Shown: positions 7,162-16,690 of the stretch, one piece after another
How the letters are laid out: the number at the start of each line of letters is the position of its first letter
How positions within the stretch are numbered: position 1 is the stretch's first letter
The notes under the pieces: model-generated
What the model saw: the letters and a program-made list of their open reading frames with translations, nothing else
Told to the model about the DNA's origin: nothing
Databases searched by the model: none
Made by a program: the position numbers and the translations under genes
Source of the DNA: UBA1234 sp964400015
GTDB taxonomy: Bacteria; Bacillota; Clostridia; TANB77; UBA1234
Assembly (NCBI GenBank): GCA_964400015.1
Contig: CAYNRR010000014.1
Location: 1-33,610 of the forward strand
Length of the DNA stretch: 33,610 bases
Direction: 5' to 3'

Positions 7162-9249
7162 TTAACACGGAGCATAATAAAAACTATCACGTTCTTTATA
7201 ACGAGAAAAACCAATAGTTTTAATATGCTTTTCAATTTCTTCCAGCGCTTCTTTAGAGTATTCTTCTCTTGCTTTCGTCCAAAAACGTATTGCTTCTTCG
7301 ATTAAGAATTTCGCCAGTTCGCATTCAAATGCCGTTACGGAATTTCGCTTGTAGTCGTTTATGTATTGTACATACTGACAAACGCCACCACATAGATATC
7401 TTGCCCAACAAGTCTCACAGCCGAAATGTTCTTGCGTTACAAATGGCACCTTATAATCAGTGCTTACAGTTCCATTTGTAGTATCTGCCAAAAATCCTTT
7501 TGAAGTGCCATTGAAAGAGTCACACGCATATATGGATGCGTTATTGCCAACACTAAAGATATGTTCTCCAGAGCCACATCTTTTTACAACTATTCTGTCT
7601 TCCAAGTATGTGCGAATGAAGAAACGTCCTGCATAATCTAGTGGCATAAGCATTGCTTTTAGATAGGAGAGATCGCCTTCTTTACCTTTTTCATATACAA
7701 AGTCGAACAAATCTCTGTATCCAGCTCTTACCTCCAAAATGTTTTTCATAGTCAATGCATATTTAGACGTTTCAGGTGCTCTCACAGGCTTGATTACTAT
7801 ATTTTTTATTCCAAGGTCGTCAACAAAATGCAGAAAAATATCTTTAATATTTAGATTGTTAGCTGTTAAAACACACGAAACACCGATATCAATCGGCCAT
7901 TTCATTTCTTGCATTTTTTTAATTGCATTTATGACACTTTCATAAGAACCTTTTCCTGCATGATTGTGACGAATAGCATCATTGGTAGTTTTATCACCAT
8001 CTAAACTAAAACCAACATAAGGAACATTCTCGCGAAGCCATTCAAGCTGTTCGTTAGTTAACTCCGTACCATTTGTTAAAAAACCGAAAGATGCTGTGAT
8101 ACCATATGTTTTATGATATTGAAATAATGTATAATACATATTCTTTACATCGTCAAATTCCAAACATGGCTCTCCACCGATGTAGTTGTCGAAGTGGAGA
8201 TTTACATCTCTATTCCCTCCGACCACATAATTAGCGATTTTTATTACTTGGTTGTTTGAAAGCGGAGGTGCTTCTTGAGTTTTATGATCCGAGAAACAAT
8301 ATTCACATGCTAGATTACACTTTCTTGCCCCAAGATAAGAAAGAATTACATCATTGATGTTTTCTATCCTTAAATAAGGCAATCTAAATAATGTTTCAAA
8401 TTCTTTTGCTTTTATCCGTTCATAATAACGTGCTTCCGAAAATGCATACAAATCAGAGTATTCATATTTAGCTATACTCTCGTTATTATTAGCTAAATAT
8501 TCCTGCCAAATCTTTATAAAACTCCCCCGAACTTGGCTCGTGCTTCTATTACATGTTCTGAACATATATGTTTTTTTATCATATACAAACAAATGAATAT
8601 TGCCGTAGTCACCTTGATATCTGAATGCGTCGCAATCTCTCTTGACCCATTCGCTTTTAGAAACAGCTATTCTCAGATAAACAAGTAGTCTTTCACTCAA
8701 AGAGTGAACTGCAACATCTAAATTATTTTCATCAATGTAATACTTAACTGCATTTGAAGCTTTTTGACAAAAGTCAATCAATATATCCGGTTCTTTGTCC
8801 TGTTTCATCGTTTGGACCATGTCTTTCAAATACGTAATATTTGTACGTATTGCAACACAATATCCAAACGATCTCAATCTTCTAACTACTTTGCAAACAA
8901 AATGTCGGATATTTATCGGCTTAGAGTCTTCTGTGAACTTGATTTTTGCAATTTTTTTAGGCTCATTGTAAAAATCACTTTCATATTTAATGAAACCTTT
9001 CTTTACATTTTTAAATACTTTTGACGTACTTCCGATTGCAGCTGCTACCTCGAAATGTTTTGCTAGCTCAGTGATATTAGCCGCTTTCACTTTGGTTATG
9101 TCAATGTTCTTTGAAAGCGAGGTTACCTCAACTTTAGAATCAACGCTCTCCCAAAAGTGCAAAAGAGGTAAAAAATCAAAAACGTCCTTGTAGCTGGCCA
9201 TAATTTCAGCAAGCTCAAAATCATCACCATAAACTACTCCTTTTTGCAT
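7162..9249 (-). CDS. Radical SAM/SPASM protein with a long unrecognised N-terminal region
   Basis: 695 residues. The radical SAM core begins near residue 305: CxxxCxxC at Cys311, Cys315 and Cys318 binds the 4Fe-4S cluster that cleaves S-adenosylmethionine, and GGEP (359-362) follows at normal spacing. The C-terminal part has the SPASM pattern for auxiliary clusters: Cys558, Cys576, then Cys611-x2-Cys614-x5-Cys620-x3-Cys624-x18-Cys643. This architecture is known from peptide and protein modifying enzymes (sulfatase maturases, sactipeptide and SCIFF-type maturases). Residues 1-300 match nothing I recognise and are long for the family; the protein ends in Cys. The gene has its own consensus promoter and terminator, visibly higher G+C than its neighbours and no precursor-peptide gene adjoining it. 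AGGAG precedes the ATG. The substrate is unknown. Confidence 0.88.
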   Translation of the reverse strand: MQKGVVYGDDFELAEIMASYKDVFDFLPLLHFWESVDSKVEVTSLSKNIDITKVKAANITELAKHFEVAAAIGSTSKVFKNVKKGFIKYESDFYNEPKKIAKIKFTEDSKPINIRHFVCKVVRRLRSFGYCVAIRTNITYLKDMVQTMKQDKEPDILIDFCQKASNAVKYYIDENNLDVAVHSLSERLLVYLRIAVSKSEWVKRDCDAFRYQGDYGNIHLFVYDKKTYMFRTCNRSTSQVRGSFIKIWQEYLANNNESIAKYEYSDLYAFSEARYYERIKAKEFETLFRLPYLRIENINDVILSYLGARKCNLACEYCFSDHKTQEAPPLSNNQVIKIANYVVGGNRDVNLHFDNYIGGEPCLEFDDVKNMYYTLFQYHKTYGITASFGFLTNGTELTNEQLEWLRENVPYVGFSLDGDKTTNDAIRHNHAGKGSYESVINAIKKMQEMKWPIDIGVSCVLTANNLNIKDIFLHFVDDLGIKNIVIKPVRAPETSKYALTMKNILEVRAGYRDLFDFVYEKGKEGDLSYLKAMLMPLDYAGRFFIRTYLEDRIVVKRCGSGEHIFSVGNNASIYACDSFNGTSKGFLADTTNGTVSTDYKVPFVTQEHFGCETCWARYLCGGVCQYVQYINDYKRNSVTAFECELAKFLIEEAIRFWTKAREEYSKEALEEIEKHIKTIGFSRYKERDSFYYAPC

Positions 9250-9272
9250 ACGAGTACTCCTTTCTTCGCGCC

Positions 9273-9347
9273 GTTCTCAATAAAAGAGAACTTTTTTCAA
9301 ATTTTTGTACACGTTAAAATAATATCACTTGTTTCTTTTTATGTCAA
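9273..9347 (-). promoter_or_regulatory. Promoter and 5' hairpin of the radical SAM gene
   Basis: TTGACA (9342-9347), 17 bases, TATTAT (9319-9324) on the minus strand. The leader contains the inverted repeat GTTCTC/GAGAAC (9273-9291, 7-base loop), about 10 bases before the ribosome site; it could be an operator or an RNA hairpin. Confidence 0.75.
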
Positions 9348-9387
9348 CTAGCAATTTCTACAATTAGCAGTACTTCGCACCTATTTT

Positions 9388-9939
9388 TTAAAATTTATTC
9401 ACATCAATTATAAATATAATTCCATTTATCAAATCTACGACTGCATAGCATATCATAAATATTCCTAATGATGCTACTAATATGCCTGGTGATGACATTA
9501 TATAAAACCCTACAATGCCCATTAAAATTGCACTTATTAGAGCAAACCACCATGTATTTATTTCAAATTTCTTTAATTTCATAGCCGTTGTTCCCCTAAT
9601 TAAAGCACTATACATTAGCCAAATTGCTATCATTACTCTAAAAAGAGTGCTTATTAAAGATGATTGTGTAATAAAAATTATTCCACTTACCATTGCTATA
9701 ATTCCAAAAACTAAATCATAATTAAATAGGTCTTCATTCCCTTTCATTACGAAGTAACTTATTATTTTTGCTAAACCTATTATCGTAAAAATTCCTCCTA
9801 TTATGTACGAAAATGTTAACACTATTCCTTGTGGATTTGATGCAATTAAAATTCCGATAATTAGAAATACTACTGCTGATAGTATTGATTCGCACGCATC
9901 CCTCTTCAAATATTTTTTAAAATAATCTGTTACATCCAT
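9388..9939 (-). CDS. HdeD/DUF308 family membrane protein
   Basis: 183 residues with about six hydrophobic helices in paired hairpins, the layout of the HdeD/DUF308 family. A short basic N-terminus ('DYFKKYLKRD') precedes the first helix near residue 19. Glycine-rich helix turns such as 'YIIGGIFTIIGLAKI' and a repeated 'ISAILMGIVGFYIMSSPG' pattern fit that family, whose E. coli member is linked to acid resistance, though a biochemical function is not established. It is the last gene of the tetR-RND operon, 18 bases behind the coiled-coil gene with AAAGGAGG before its ATG, so it probably supports that export or envelope-stress module. No terminator is obvious before the radical SAM promoter. 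Confidence 0.82.
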   Translation of the reverse strand: MDVTDYFKKYLKRDACESILSAVVFLIIGILIASNPQGIVLTFSYIIGGIFTIIGLAKIISYFVMKGNEDLFNYDLVFGIIAMVSGIIFITQSSLISTLFRVMIAIWLMYSALIRGTTAMKLKKFEINTWWFALISAILMGIVGFYIMSSPGILVASLGIFMICYAVVDLINGIIFIIDVNKF

Positions 9940-9957
9940 TTTTTTATCCTCCTTTTT

Positions 9958-11985
9958 TTATTTTTTTAACCAGCTAAATAGTTTCTTTAGCACCAAGATA
10001 ACTCTATCCCAGAATGTAAGTTTTTCTGTTTCTGCCTCTAAATCTTTTTCAGCTTCTCTTAATTTTTTTATGTCTGGTGTTTTGAATATAAATTGAACAC
10101 TGTCTATATTTTCATTTTTTTCGTTTCCGAATGAAATTGGTTTAGCGTCTTTATCTACGTTAAATAATGTTGTTTCATCTTCAACCTTATCCCATTTGTT
10201 TTCCACGATATTTTTTATTTCATCCTTTGAATTTTTAAACTGACTTGTTTGTGAAGTCATAACTAACATTTGCTTACTAAGTGAATTTATCGCATCTAAT
10301 GTTGTATCTGTTCCTTGATATATACTGCTACTTAATATTTGTAGCATTGTTTGTATAGTGTTTATCATGCTAATACTTAATGTATTCATTTCTGATAATT
10401 CGTTAACTAATTGTTGCATATTATTTATTAGTGCCGTGACGTCTTCTTTGTTTTCAAGTGTTTTATCATTATATTCGCTTAAAATTGTAAGCATTTTTTC
10501 CAATGTATCAGTTGTGTCTTTTAAATCACTAATAAAGTCTCTAATTTTCTTTGCATCGTCTTTATCTAATATATCGTCTACATCATACAAGTTTTCTTTT
10601 AGTTTTGTTAAATCTTTTGCTAGTGCTGTTTTACCTTTTATTTCTGATAAAGATATTTGTTCAAATATTGTTTGAATATTTTTGGTGGTTGCTGCGATTG
10701 ATTTTGCTGAAGAAACAAGTTGCATTGCTGTTTCTACATCTTCTGTTTCTTGTGCAATGTCGACTAAATTTTCAGCTTCTTCACCTAGACTTTCTAAATT
10801 TTTCTTTACTGCATTTGATGTATTTTCGTCATCCAAACTATTTAAAAGGGAACTTAAATCGCCTGTTAATTTGGCTATACTGTCTATTAACTCTTTTATA
10901 TCTTTTACATCATTTGGTAAGTTTTTGCTCATTGATACTATGTCATCAAAACTTTCATTTAGTTCTGCTACATTACTTTGCAAATTCTTTACTTCTGAAT
11001 CTAGATTTTCATACATTTCAATAAATATTTCATAATTCTTTTCTAAATTTTCTAGATCTTTTTGGACATTTTGTGTAATTGGCAATAGTTCTTCTAAAAT
11101 TGATTTTAATTTTGCAACATCTTCATCTCTTAAATCTGATATACCATGTAATTCTTGAGTTCCTTGCTTTATTTCTAATACTCCATTTGACATTCCTTCT
11201 AGACCTATATTCATTCCGTTTAATGCATTCAATACTATATCCGTACTTATATTTATTGAATCTAACGAATCTTTAATATCATTTTTTTCATCAACTAAAG
11301 TTGAGATTTCTTCTAGAATATCTCCTGTAATTGGAACTGCAGCCATTGTTATTCCATCCATCGAAAAATCATTGCTACCCAATTTAATGTTAAAACTTGT
11401 AGATTGACCCGGTAAAACGATAAACATTAAAGTTTTTGTATTTCCAGTGTCTGTTATCATCGCTTCATCTGATTCAACACTTAAATAGTCTGTCATATCG
11501 TAACTAGCTGTTACTTCTAATATGTAATTGTTTCTATAATATGGATTGGCTTCACTATTTGAATTTACCTCTACATTTATTTCAACAAGTCCACTTGCTC
11601 CTAAAAGTTCTTCTGGGCTTACTTCCACTCCATTTAATTTGTATGAAACGTTAAACGACCATGGTAATTTATCGTAATATTCTTCTAAAATTTTTCCTGT
11701 ATACGAAAATTGTTTTTCGCCACTTACATCCCATATAAATTCGCCACTTTGATTTAAAACTTTTGTTCTGTTGGTAAGATTAGTTAGCTCGCTATATTCA
11801 GTGTAATCTATTATTTCATTCGCTCCATTAGTTGTGCATTGATTATATATGTTTATTTCACTTACGTTACCATAGTTTTCAAGATTGACATATACTGTTT
11901 CTTTTTTCTTTAGTAAAGGCATTGCGTAGCAAAAACTACTACACAAAATTACAATAGCAAGTAAACACGCAATAAACCTTTTCAT
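9958..11985 (-). CDS. Secreted coiled-coil protein, partner of the RND/MMPL transporter
   Basis: 675 residues. A signal peptide is clear (MKRF, hydrophobic run, then likely cleavage after 'SSFCYA'). Residues about 25-225 look beta-rich, and about 235-610 are heptad-like and helical with runs such as 'LNGMNIGLEGMSNGVLEIKQG', resembling the extracellular part of YhgE/Pip-type proteins. The C-terminus is a basic amphipathic helix ('VILVLKKLFSWLKK'), possibly membrane-associated. It starts 1 base after the RND gene stop, so the two are tightly coupled. Inference: an extracytoplasmic accessory subunit that extends or gates the RND pump in a single-membrane cell. No enzyme motif is visible, and the precise family is uncertain. 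Confidence 0.75.
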   Translation of the reverse strand: MKRFIACLLAIVILCSSFCYAMPLLKKKETVYVNLENYGNVSEINIYNQCTTNGANEIIDYTEYSELTNLTNRTKVLNQSGEFIWDVSGEKQFSYTGKILEEYYDKLPWSFNVSYKLNGVEVSPEELLGASGLVEINVEVNSNSEANPYYRNNYILEVTASYDMTDYLSVESDEAMITDTGNTKTLMFIVLPGQSTSFNIKLGSNDFSMDGITMAAVPITGDILEEISTLVDEKNDIKDSLDSINISTDIVLNALNGMNIGLEGMSNGVLEIKQGTQELHGISDLRDEDVAKLKSILEELLPITQNVQKDLENLEKNYEIFIEMYENLDSEVKNLQSNVAELNESFDDIVSMSKNLPNDVKDIKELIDSIAKLTGDLSSLLNSLDDENTSNAVKKNLESLGEEAENLVDIAQETEDVETAMQLVSSAKSIAATTKNIQTIFEQISLSEIKGKTALAKDLTKLKENLYDVDDILDKDDAKKIRDFISDLKDTTDTLEKMLTILSEYNDKTLENKEDVTALINNMQQLVNELSEMNTLSISMINTIQTMLQILSSSIYQGTDTTLDAINSLSKQMLVMTSQTSQFKNSKDEIKNIVENKWDKVEDETTLFNVDKDAKPISFGNEKNENIDSVQFIFKTPDIKKLREAEKDLEAETEKLTFWDRVILVLKKLFSWLKK

Positions 11986-11986
11986 A

Positions 11987-14074
11987 TTACTTTACTTCCT
12001 TTCTTTTATTTTTTCTTGCTTTTATATTTTCAAAATTTGTTATTTCAATAAATTTATCAAAAGTAACTAGTATATGTGGTAAGAAGAATACCACTAAAAA
12101 CATACTTAACAAAGCACCACGTCCTATTAAATGTCCAATTTCTGAAACGGCTGTTATTGTCGAACACCATTTTATAAGATATGCTGCACATACTAGTATT
12201 CCACCAGATGTTAAGATTGATGGTAAGCTTTTATCTACTGCCATCTGTGAAGCTACTTTTTTATCGTTTGTTTTTCTGTATGTCAAATAATTATTAGTAA
12301 ATAGTATTGCATAGTCTATAGTTGCACCTAATTGTATTGAACTTACTATTAAATATCCTAAGAACATCATCGATTTTCCAGAATAGTATGGAATCGCCAT
12401 GTTTATAAATATTCCACATTCGATTACAAGTATCAACAAAATAGGCAATGCAAATGATTTAAATGTAAATAAAAGAATTATCATTACCATCAAAATTGAT
12501 AGCATATTTACTATGCTGTAATCTTTATTTACGACTTCTTTTATGTTCATCGTCACAGGTATAACGCCTGTAATTTCATATGAATCTCCATAATATTTTT
12601 GAACTGTTTGTTCTATTTTTTCTACACTTTCAAAAGCTAGGTCGCTTTCTGATGATGTTCGTAAATATATTAGAATTCTTGAATAGTTTTCTGTTCTAAA
12701 TTTTTGATAATTATCGATTGGTATAAAACTGTCAGGAGTTCCTTCGTCTACCAAGTTTGCAAGTGATTGAACTTTTCTTACCACTTCCATTTCTTCAATT
12801 TCTGACACTAGTGATTTTTCTGAAATGTAATCTCCTGTCGGAACTAGTATAATCATAGGATTACTTCTTCCAAATTTTTCGACAATTACTTTTTCATCTT
12901 CATGTACTTTTGTACCTTCACCGCCACCAAATGATGATGAGCCATACAAAAATACATTTTGTTTTTGTGCCACATATGATGGCACTGCTATAATAATTAC
13001 AATTGCGATTAAAAGATATGACATCTTCGACATAAATCTTGAAAACTTTCTAAAATCTGGCATAAATGATTTATGACGTGTTTTTTCTATATAAGGATAA
13101 AAGTTAATTATCAAACATGGCATAAAAAATATAACTGATAACAAACTAAATACAATTCCTTTTGCAAACACTAATCCCATATCTTTTCCTATTGTAAAGC
13201 CCATAAATACTAGTGCTAAGAAACCTGCAACAGTTGTTGTTGCACTAGATAATATTGACGTACAAGATTTAATAAGTGTCCTAACCATTGCTTCTTTTAA
13301 ATCGCTTTTGTCTTCTGATTCAAATTCATGTAACAAAAATACTGAGTAGTCCATGGAAACTGCCAATTGTAGAGCTGCAACAATGCTATATGTTAAAAAC
13401 GAAACGTGTTTTAATAATACGTTAGTTCCCATGTTAAGAAATATCGAAACTCCAATTACTGCCATAAAAATTAGTGGTGATACATATGAATCAGTAGTTA
13501 AAACTAGTATTATTATTACAACCGGTATTAAAATTATCATGACTTTACTTACTTCTGTTTGTACAGTATCTTGTGCCGATTTCGTATCCACAGCTGAACC
13601 AATCATATTACTATCTTCTGGGATTACTTTTTTTATTTCTTCAATTGCTTGATTTGTTTTTGATGAATATTCATCTTCTTCAAACATTATTTCAAATAAA
13701 GCACTTCCATCTTTGTAATAATCTGCAAGTACGTCTTCTGAAATAAATTCTATTGGTCTATAAATGTCAACACTGTCATCAAGCCATATAACCATGTCGA
13801 CACCATCTATTTCTTCAATCTTTTCTTTGTATTCTTTAGCTTGCACCAATGTGACGTCATTAACCATTACTCGAGCAAAACTTTGCATTCCAAATTCTTC
13901 TTCGACAATGTTTAGCCCACGTTTTGCTCTTTCTGTATCAGGCACGTATTCTGACAAGTCATAATTTATTTTTACAAAAGGTATAAGTAAAATGCTTATT
14001 ATTGTTGCGATGACAAAAATCACACCAATTTTATTTCTATTTTCAACAATAAAATTTGCTAATTTTTCTATCAC
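11987..14074 (-). CDS. RND superfamily (MMPL-type) transporter
   Basis: 695 residues in the two-fold RND plan: one helix (about 15-33), a large extracytoplasmic loop (about 35-175), five helices, then the repeat with a second loop (about 370-515) and a last set of helices. The Asp-Tyr pairs used for proton relay in MMPL-type transporters are present in both halves: 'SMDYS' (Asp242) and 'TIDYA' (Asp587). The length fits Gram-positive MMPL proteins that move lipids or hydrophobic compounds outward by proton-motive force. It starts with GTG, overlapping the tetR stop as GTGA, so it is translationally coupled to its regulator. The following secreted protein and HdeD-like gene complete the module. 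The substrate is unknown. Confidence 0.9.
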   Translation of the reverse strand: MIEKLANFIVENRNKIGVIFVIATIISILLIPFVKINYDLSEYVPDTERAKRGLNIVEEEFGMQSFARVMVNDVTLVQAKEYKEKIEEIDGVDMVIWLDDSVDIYRPIEFISEDVLADYYKDGSALFEIMFEEDEYSSKTNQAIEEIKKVIPEDSNMIGSAVDTKSAQDTVQTEVSKVMIILIPVVIIILVLTTDSYVSPLIFMAVIGVSIFLNMGTNVLLKHVSFLTYSIVAALQLAVSMDYSVFLLHEFESEDKSDLKEAMVRTLIKSCTSILSSATTTVAGFLALVFMGFTIGKDMGLVFAKGIVFSLLSVIFFMPCLIINFYPYIEKTRHKSFMPDFRKFSRFMSKMSYLLIAIVIIIAVPSYVAQKQNVFLYGSSSFGGGEGTKVHEDEKVIVEKFGRSNPMIILVPTGDYISEKSLVSEIEEMEVVRKVQSLANLVDEGTPDSFIPIDNYQKFRTENYSRILIYLRTSSESDLAFESVEKIEQTVQKYYGDSYEITGVIPVTMNIKEVVNKDYSIVNMLSILMVMIILLFTFKSFALPILLILVIECGIFINMAIPYYSGKSMMFLGYLIVSSIQLGATIDYAILFTNNYLTYRKTNDKKVASQMAVDKSLPSILTSGGILVCAAYLIKWCSTITAVSEIGHLIGRGALLSMFLVVFFLPHILVTFDKFIEITNFENIKARKNKRKEVK

Positions 14075-14667
14075 TTTTTAATCACTTCCAAAACTCTTTC
14101 TCCTAGATTTTCTATCATTAGTTTTTCATATATAATTAAATTTTTCTTTAGAAGTTTAGGATTATCAATATTAGATTTAACAATAAATATAAAGCCTTCA
14201 AATTGTGAACGTGCTACTGCCTCGCATATAGTTGTGTCTATGTGACCAGTTTTTATACTTTCTACTATTTCTATTATTTTATCTACAAACATTTGCAAGA
14301 TTTTGTCTTTGAAGTCAATAAATAAATTTTCGTTTTCACATTTAAACATTATTTTTAATGCTTCCCCATTCTTTTCTGCCATCTCAACAGTCGTCTCGAC
14401 CAGCATATGGAAAATTTCATGCATTTTAATATCTTCATAATTCGACGGAACCTTATTAAAGAAAATCTCAATTTCATCTTCAACCTCTTTCAATATCTCG
14501 TTTAATAAATGTTTCTTTGTAAGAAAATATCTGTAAATGTTTCCTGTGCTTATTCCAACATCTGCCGCAATATCTTTCATTGAAGTGCTTTCATAGCCAT
14601 CTTTTTTGAACTTCATTTTGCCAACTTCAATTATCTTTTGTTTTATATCATCTTTCAATCTTTGCAT
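14071..14667 (-). CDS. TetR family transcriptional repressor
   Basis: 198 residues. The N-terminal helix-turn-helix is typical ('GYESTSMKDIAADVGISTG' then 'NIYRYFLTKKHLL', residues about 25-55); the remaining helical domain would bind an effector. It is the first gene of the four-gene operon and overlaps the RND gene by 4 bases. The promoter upstream is bracketed by two copies of an AATAATGAAT-type palindrome, the expected arrangement for an autoregulated TetR-controlled efflux operon. A small divergence between the two operator copies suggests different affinities. Confidence 0.92.
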   Translation of the reverse strand: MQRLKDDIKQKIIEVGKMKFKKDGYESTSMKDIAADVGISTGNIYRYFLTKKHLLNEILKEVEDEIEIFFNKVPSNYEDIKMHEIFHMLVETTVEMAEKNGEALKIMFKCENENLFIDFKDKILQMFVDKIIEIVESIKTGHIDTTICEAVARSQFEGFIFIVKSNIDNPKLLKKNLIIYEKLMIENLGERVLEVIKK

Positions 14668-14682
14668 TTCTACACCTCTTTC

Positions 14683-14761
14683 AATAATGAATACTAATTC
14701 ATTATTATGTATATTACACCCTTCAAGCTTTTATGTCAATAATGAATCGCAATTCATTTTA
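14683..14761 (-). promoter_or_regulatory. tetR-RND operon promoter with two TetR-type operators
   Basis: Promoter on the minus strand: TTGACA (14734-14739), 17 bases, TAATAT (14711-14716). Operator 1 (14683-14706) has perfect 10-base arms AATAATGAAT/ATTCATTATT with a 4-base spacer and covers the transcription start. Operator 2 (14738-14761) has the same left arm, 8 of 10 matches in the right arm, and covers the -35 edge. Confidence 0.85.
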
Positions 14762-14811
14762 TGATTTTTTTGTGAACAAATTCCCTATTTTAGCAATTTT
14801 TACGCATTATA

Positions 14812-14836
14812 AAAGAGAGCCACATAAGCTCTCTTT
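14812..14836 (-). terminator. Terminator of the cad operon
   Basis: Arms AAAGAGAGC (14812-14820) and GCTCTCTTT (14828-14836) with a 7-base loop, just past the cadA stop. The T tail on the minus strand is short. Confidence 0.65.
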
Positions 14837-14845
14837 GTGTTTTTA

Positions 14846-16681
14846 TTATACTTTTAGCATTCTTAATGCGTTTATAATCGCAATTATCGATACTCCCACA
14901 TCTGCAAATACTGCTTCCCACATGGTTGAAAGGCCTATTGCTGTTAATATAAGTACTGCAACTTTTACTAGTATTGCAAATATTATATTTTCTTTTACTA
15001 TTTTCATATTCTTTTTAGCAAGTTTTATTGCTTTTATAATTTTTGATGGTTCATCAGTCATAAGAACTACGTCTGCTGCCTCAATTGCTGCATCTGAGCC
15101 TAACGCACCCATTGCAACACCTATATCTGCTAATGCTAAAACAGGTGCATCATTTATTCCATCTCCTACAAATAATAGCTTTCCTTTTTCTGTTTTTAAT
15201 TTCAATAGTTCTTCTACCTTTTCTACTTTATTAGCAGGCAACAGTTCAGCATGAACTTCATCAATACCCAATTTTTTAGCAACTGCTTCTGCAACGTTTT
15301 TTCTGTCACCTGTAAGCATTACGGTTTTCTTTACATTGTTTTTCTTTAGCCCTTCAATTGTTTTTAGTGCATCATCTTTTATCTTATCTGAAATTACAAT
15401 GTATCCAGCAAATTTATTTTCAACTGCAACGTATAAAACCGTCCCTATTTCTTCACATCTTTCAAAGACAATATTGTTTTCATTCATCAATTTTTCATTT
15501 CCAACAAGTACTGATTTTCCTTCAACGTTAGCAGAAATGCCACGTCCAGATAATTCTTCCGTCTTTATAATTTTGCTTTCATCAATTTTTTGGTTATATG
15601 CCTGTTTTACTGATAAAGCAATAGGATGATTCGAATAATTTTCACTATACGCCGTGATTTCTAATAATTCTTCTTTTGTCATTTCGGTTGCACAGACTTT
15701 TTGAACTTCAAATACACCTTCTGTTAATGTTCCTGTTTTATCGAATACAACAATTTCTGCATTTGATAACGCTTCTAAATAATTGCTTCCTTTTATTAAA
15801 ACACCTATTTTAGAAGCACCACCTATCCCTCCAAAAAAGCTTAAAGGTATTGAAATTACTAAAGCACAAGGACATGACACTACAAGAAAAGATAATGCTC
15901 TATATAGCCATTCGGAAAACGTTGCTTCTTTAATTAAAAGTGTTGGAATTACAGCAATCATTGCAGCTAAAATAACAACTATTGGTGTATAATATTTTGC
16001 AAACTTCGTAATAAAATTTTCTGACTTAGATTTTTTGCTACTTGCATTTTCCACTAAATCTAATATTTTACTTACTGTTGATTCGCCGTATTCTTTTGTT
16101 ATTTTTATTCTTATAACACCACTTAAATTTATACAACCACTCAACACATCTTTACCTTCTTCTATCTTACGTGGCAATGATTCGCCAGTTAAAGCTTTTG
16201 TATCTAATGTAGAATTACCTTCTACAACGATACCGTCAAGTGGAACTTTTTCGCCCGGCTTCACTATAATGATATCTCCTATCTTTACTTCATCAGGATC
16301 TACCTTTTCTATTTTTTCATCTTTTTCTAAATTCGCATAATCAGGTCTTATATCCATTAAACTTGCAATAGACTTTCGTGACTTATCTACTGCATAGCTT
16401 TGGAACAATTCTCCGATCTGATAAAATAACATAACAGCAACAGCCTCAGGTATTTCTCCCACAAAAAATGCTCCTATTGTAGCTATTGACATTAAAAAGT
16501 TTTCATCAAAAACTTTTCCTCTTTTAATGTTTCTTAAAGCTTTTTTTAATATATCGACTCCAACCAATATATATGCCCCAATAAACATTATAGTATTTAT
16601 CCAGCTATTATCAAAATCTATAATTAGAGCAATTATAAATAATATAGAAGCAATTATAATTTTAATTTTTTTATTCTTCAT
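14846..16681 (-). CDS. cadA: Cadmium/zinc-exporting P1B-type ATPase
   Basis: 611 residues of a heavy-metal P-type ATPase. Visible motifs: TGES (165-168, phosphatase loop), the metal-path CPC (270-272), phosphorylated Asp314 in DKTGTLT, the HP pair (352-353), and GDGIND (506-511). The last helix has 'FADVGVS' with Asp594, equivalent to the acidic residue that marks Zn/Cd/Pb pumps of the ZntA/CadA group (P1B-2). It exports divalent soft metals at ATP cost. It lacks the usual N-terminal metal-binding domain; that domain is a separate gene 9 bases upstream. The operon starts with a CadC-type sensor, supporting cadmium, zinc or lead as substrate. It starts at ATG behind AGGAGG. Confidence 0.9.
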   Translation of the reverse strand: MKNKKIKIIIASILFIIALIIDFDNSWINTIMFIGAYILVGVDILKKALRNIKRGKVFDENFLMSIATIGAFFVGEIPEAVAVMLFYQIGELFQSYAVDKSRKSIASLMDIRPDYANLEKDEKIEKVDPDEVKIGDIIIVKPGEKVPLDGIVVEGNSTLDTKALTGESLPRKIEEGKDVLSGCINLSGVIRIKITKEYGESTVSKILDLVENASSKKSKSENFITKFAKYYTPIVVILAAMIAVIPTLLIKEATFSEWLYRALSFLVVSCPCALVISIPLSFFGGIGGASKIGVLIKGSNYLEALSNAEIVVFDKTGTLTEGVFEVQKVCATEMTKEELLEITAYSENYSNHPIALSVKQAYNQKIDESKIIKTEELSGRGISANVEGKSVLVGNEKLMNENNIVFERCEEIGTVLYVAVENKFAGYIVISDKIKDDALKTIEGLKKNNVKKTVMLTGDRKNVAEAVAKKLGIDEVHAELLPANKVEKVEELLKLKTEKGKLLFVGDGINDAPVLALADIGVAMGALGSDAAIEAADVVLMTDEPSKIIKAIKLAKKNMKIVKENIIFAILVKVAVLILTAIGLSTMWEAVFADVGVSIIAIINALRMLKV

Positions 16682-16690
16682 AAGAACCTC

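Noticed and set aside
9350..9387. Terminator after the HdeD-like gene
   Set aside because: The similar blocks TGCTAATTG and TTGCTAGTTG on the minus strand are direct, not inverted, repeats; no stem with a T-run can be drawn.
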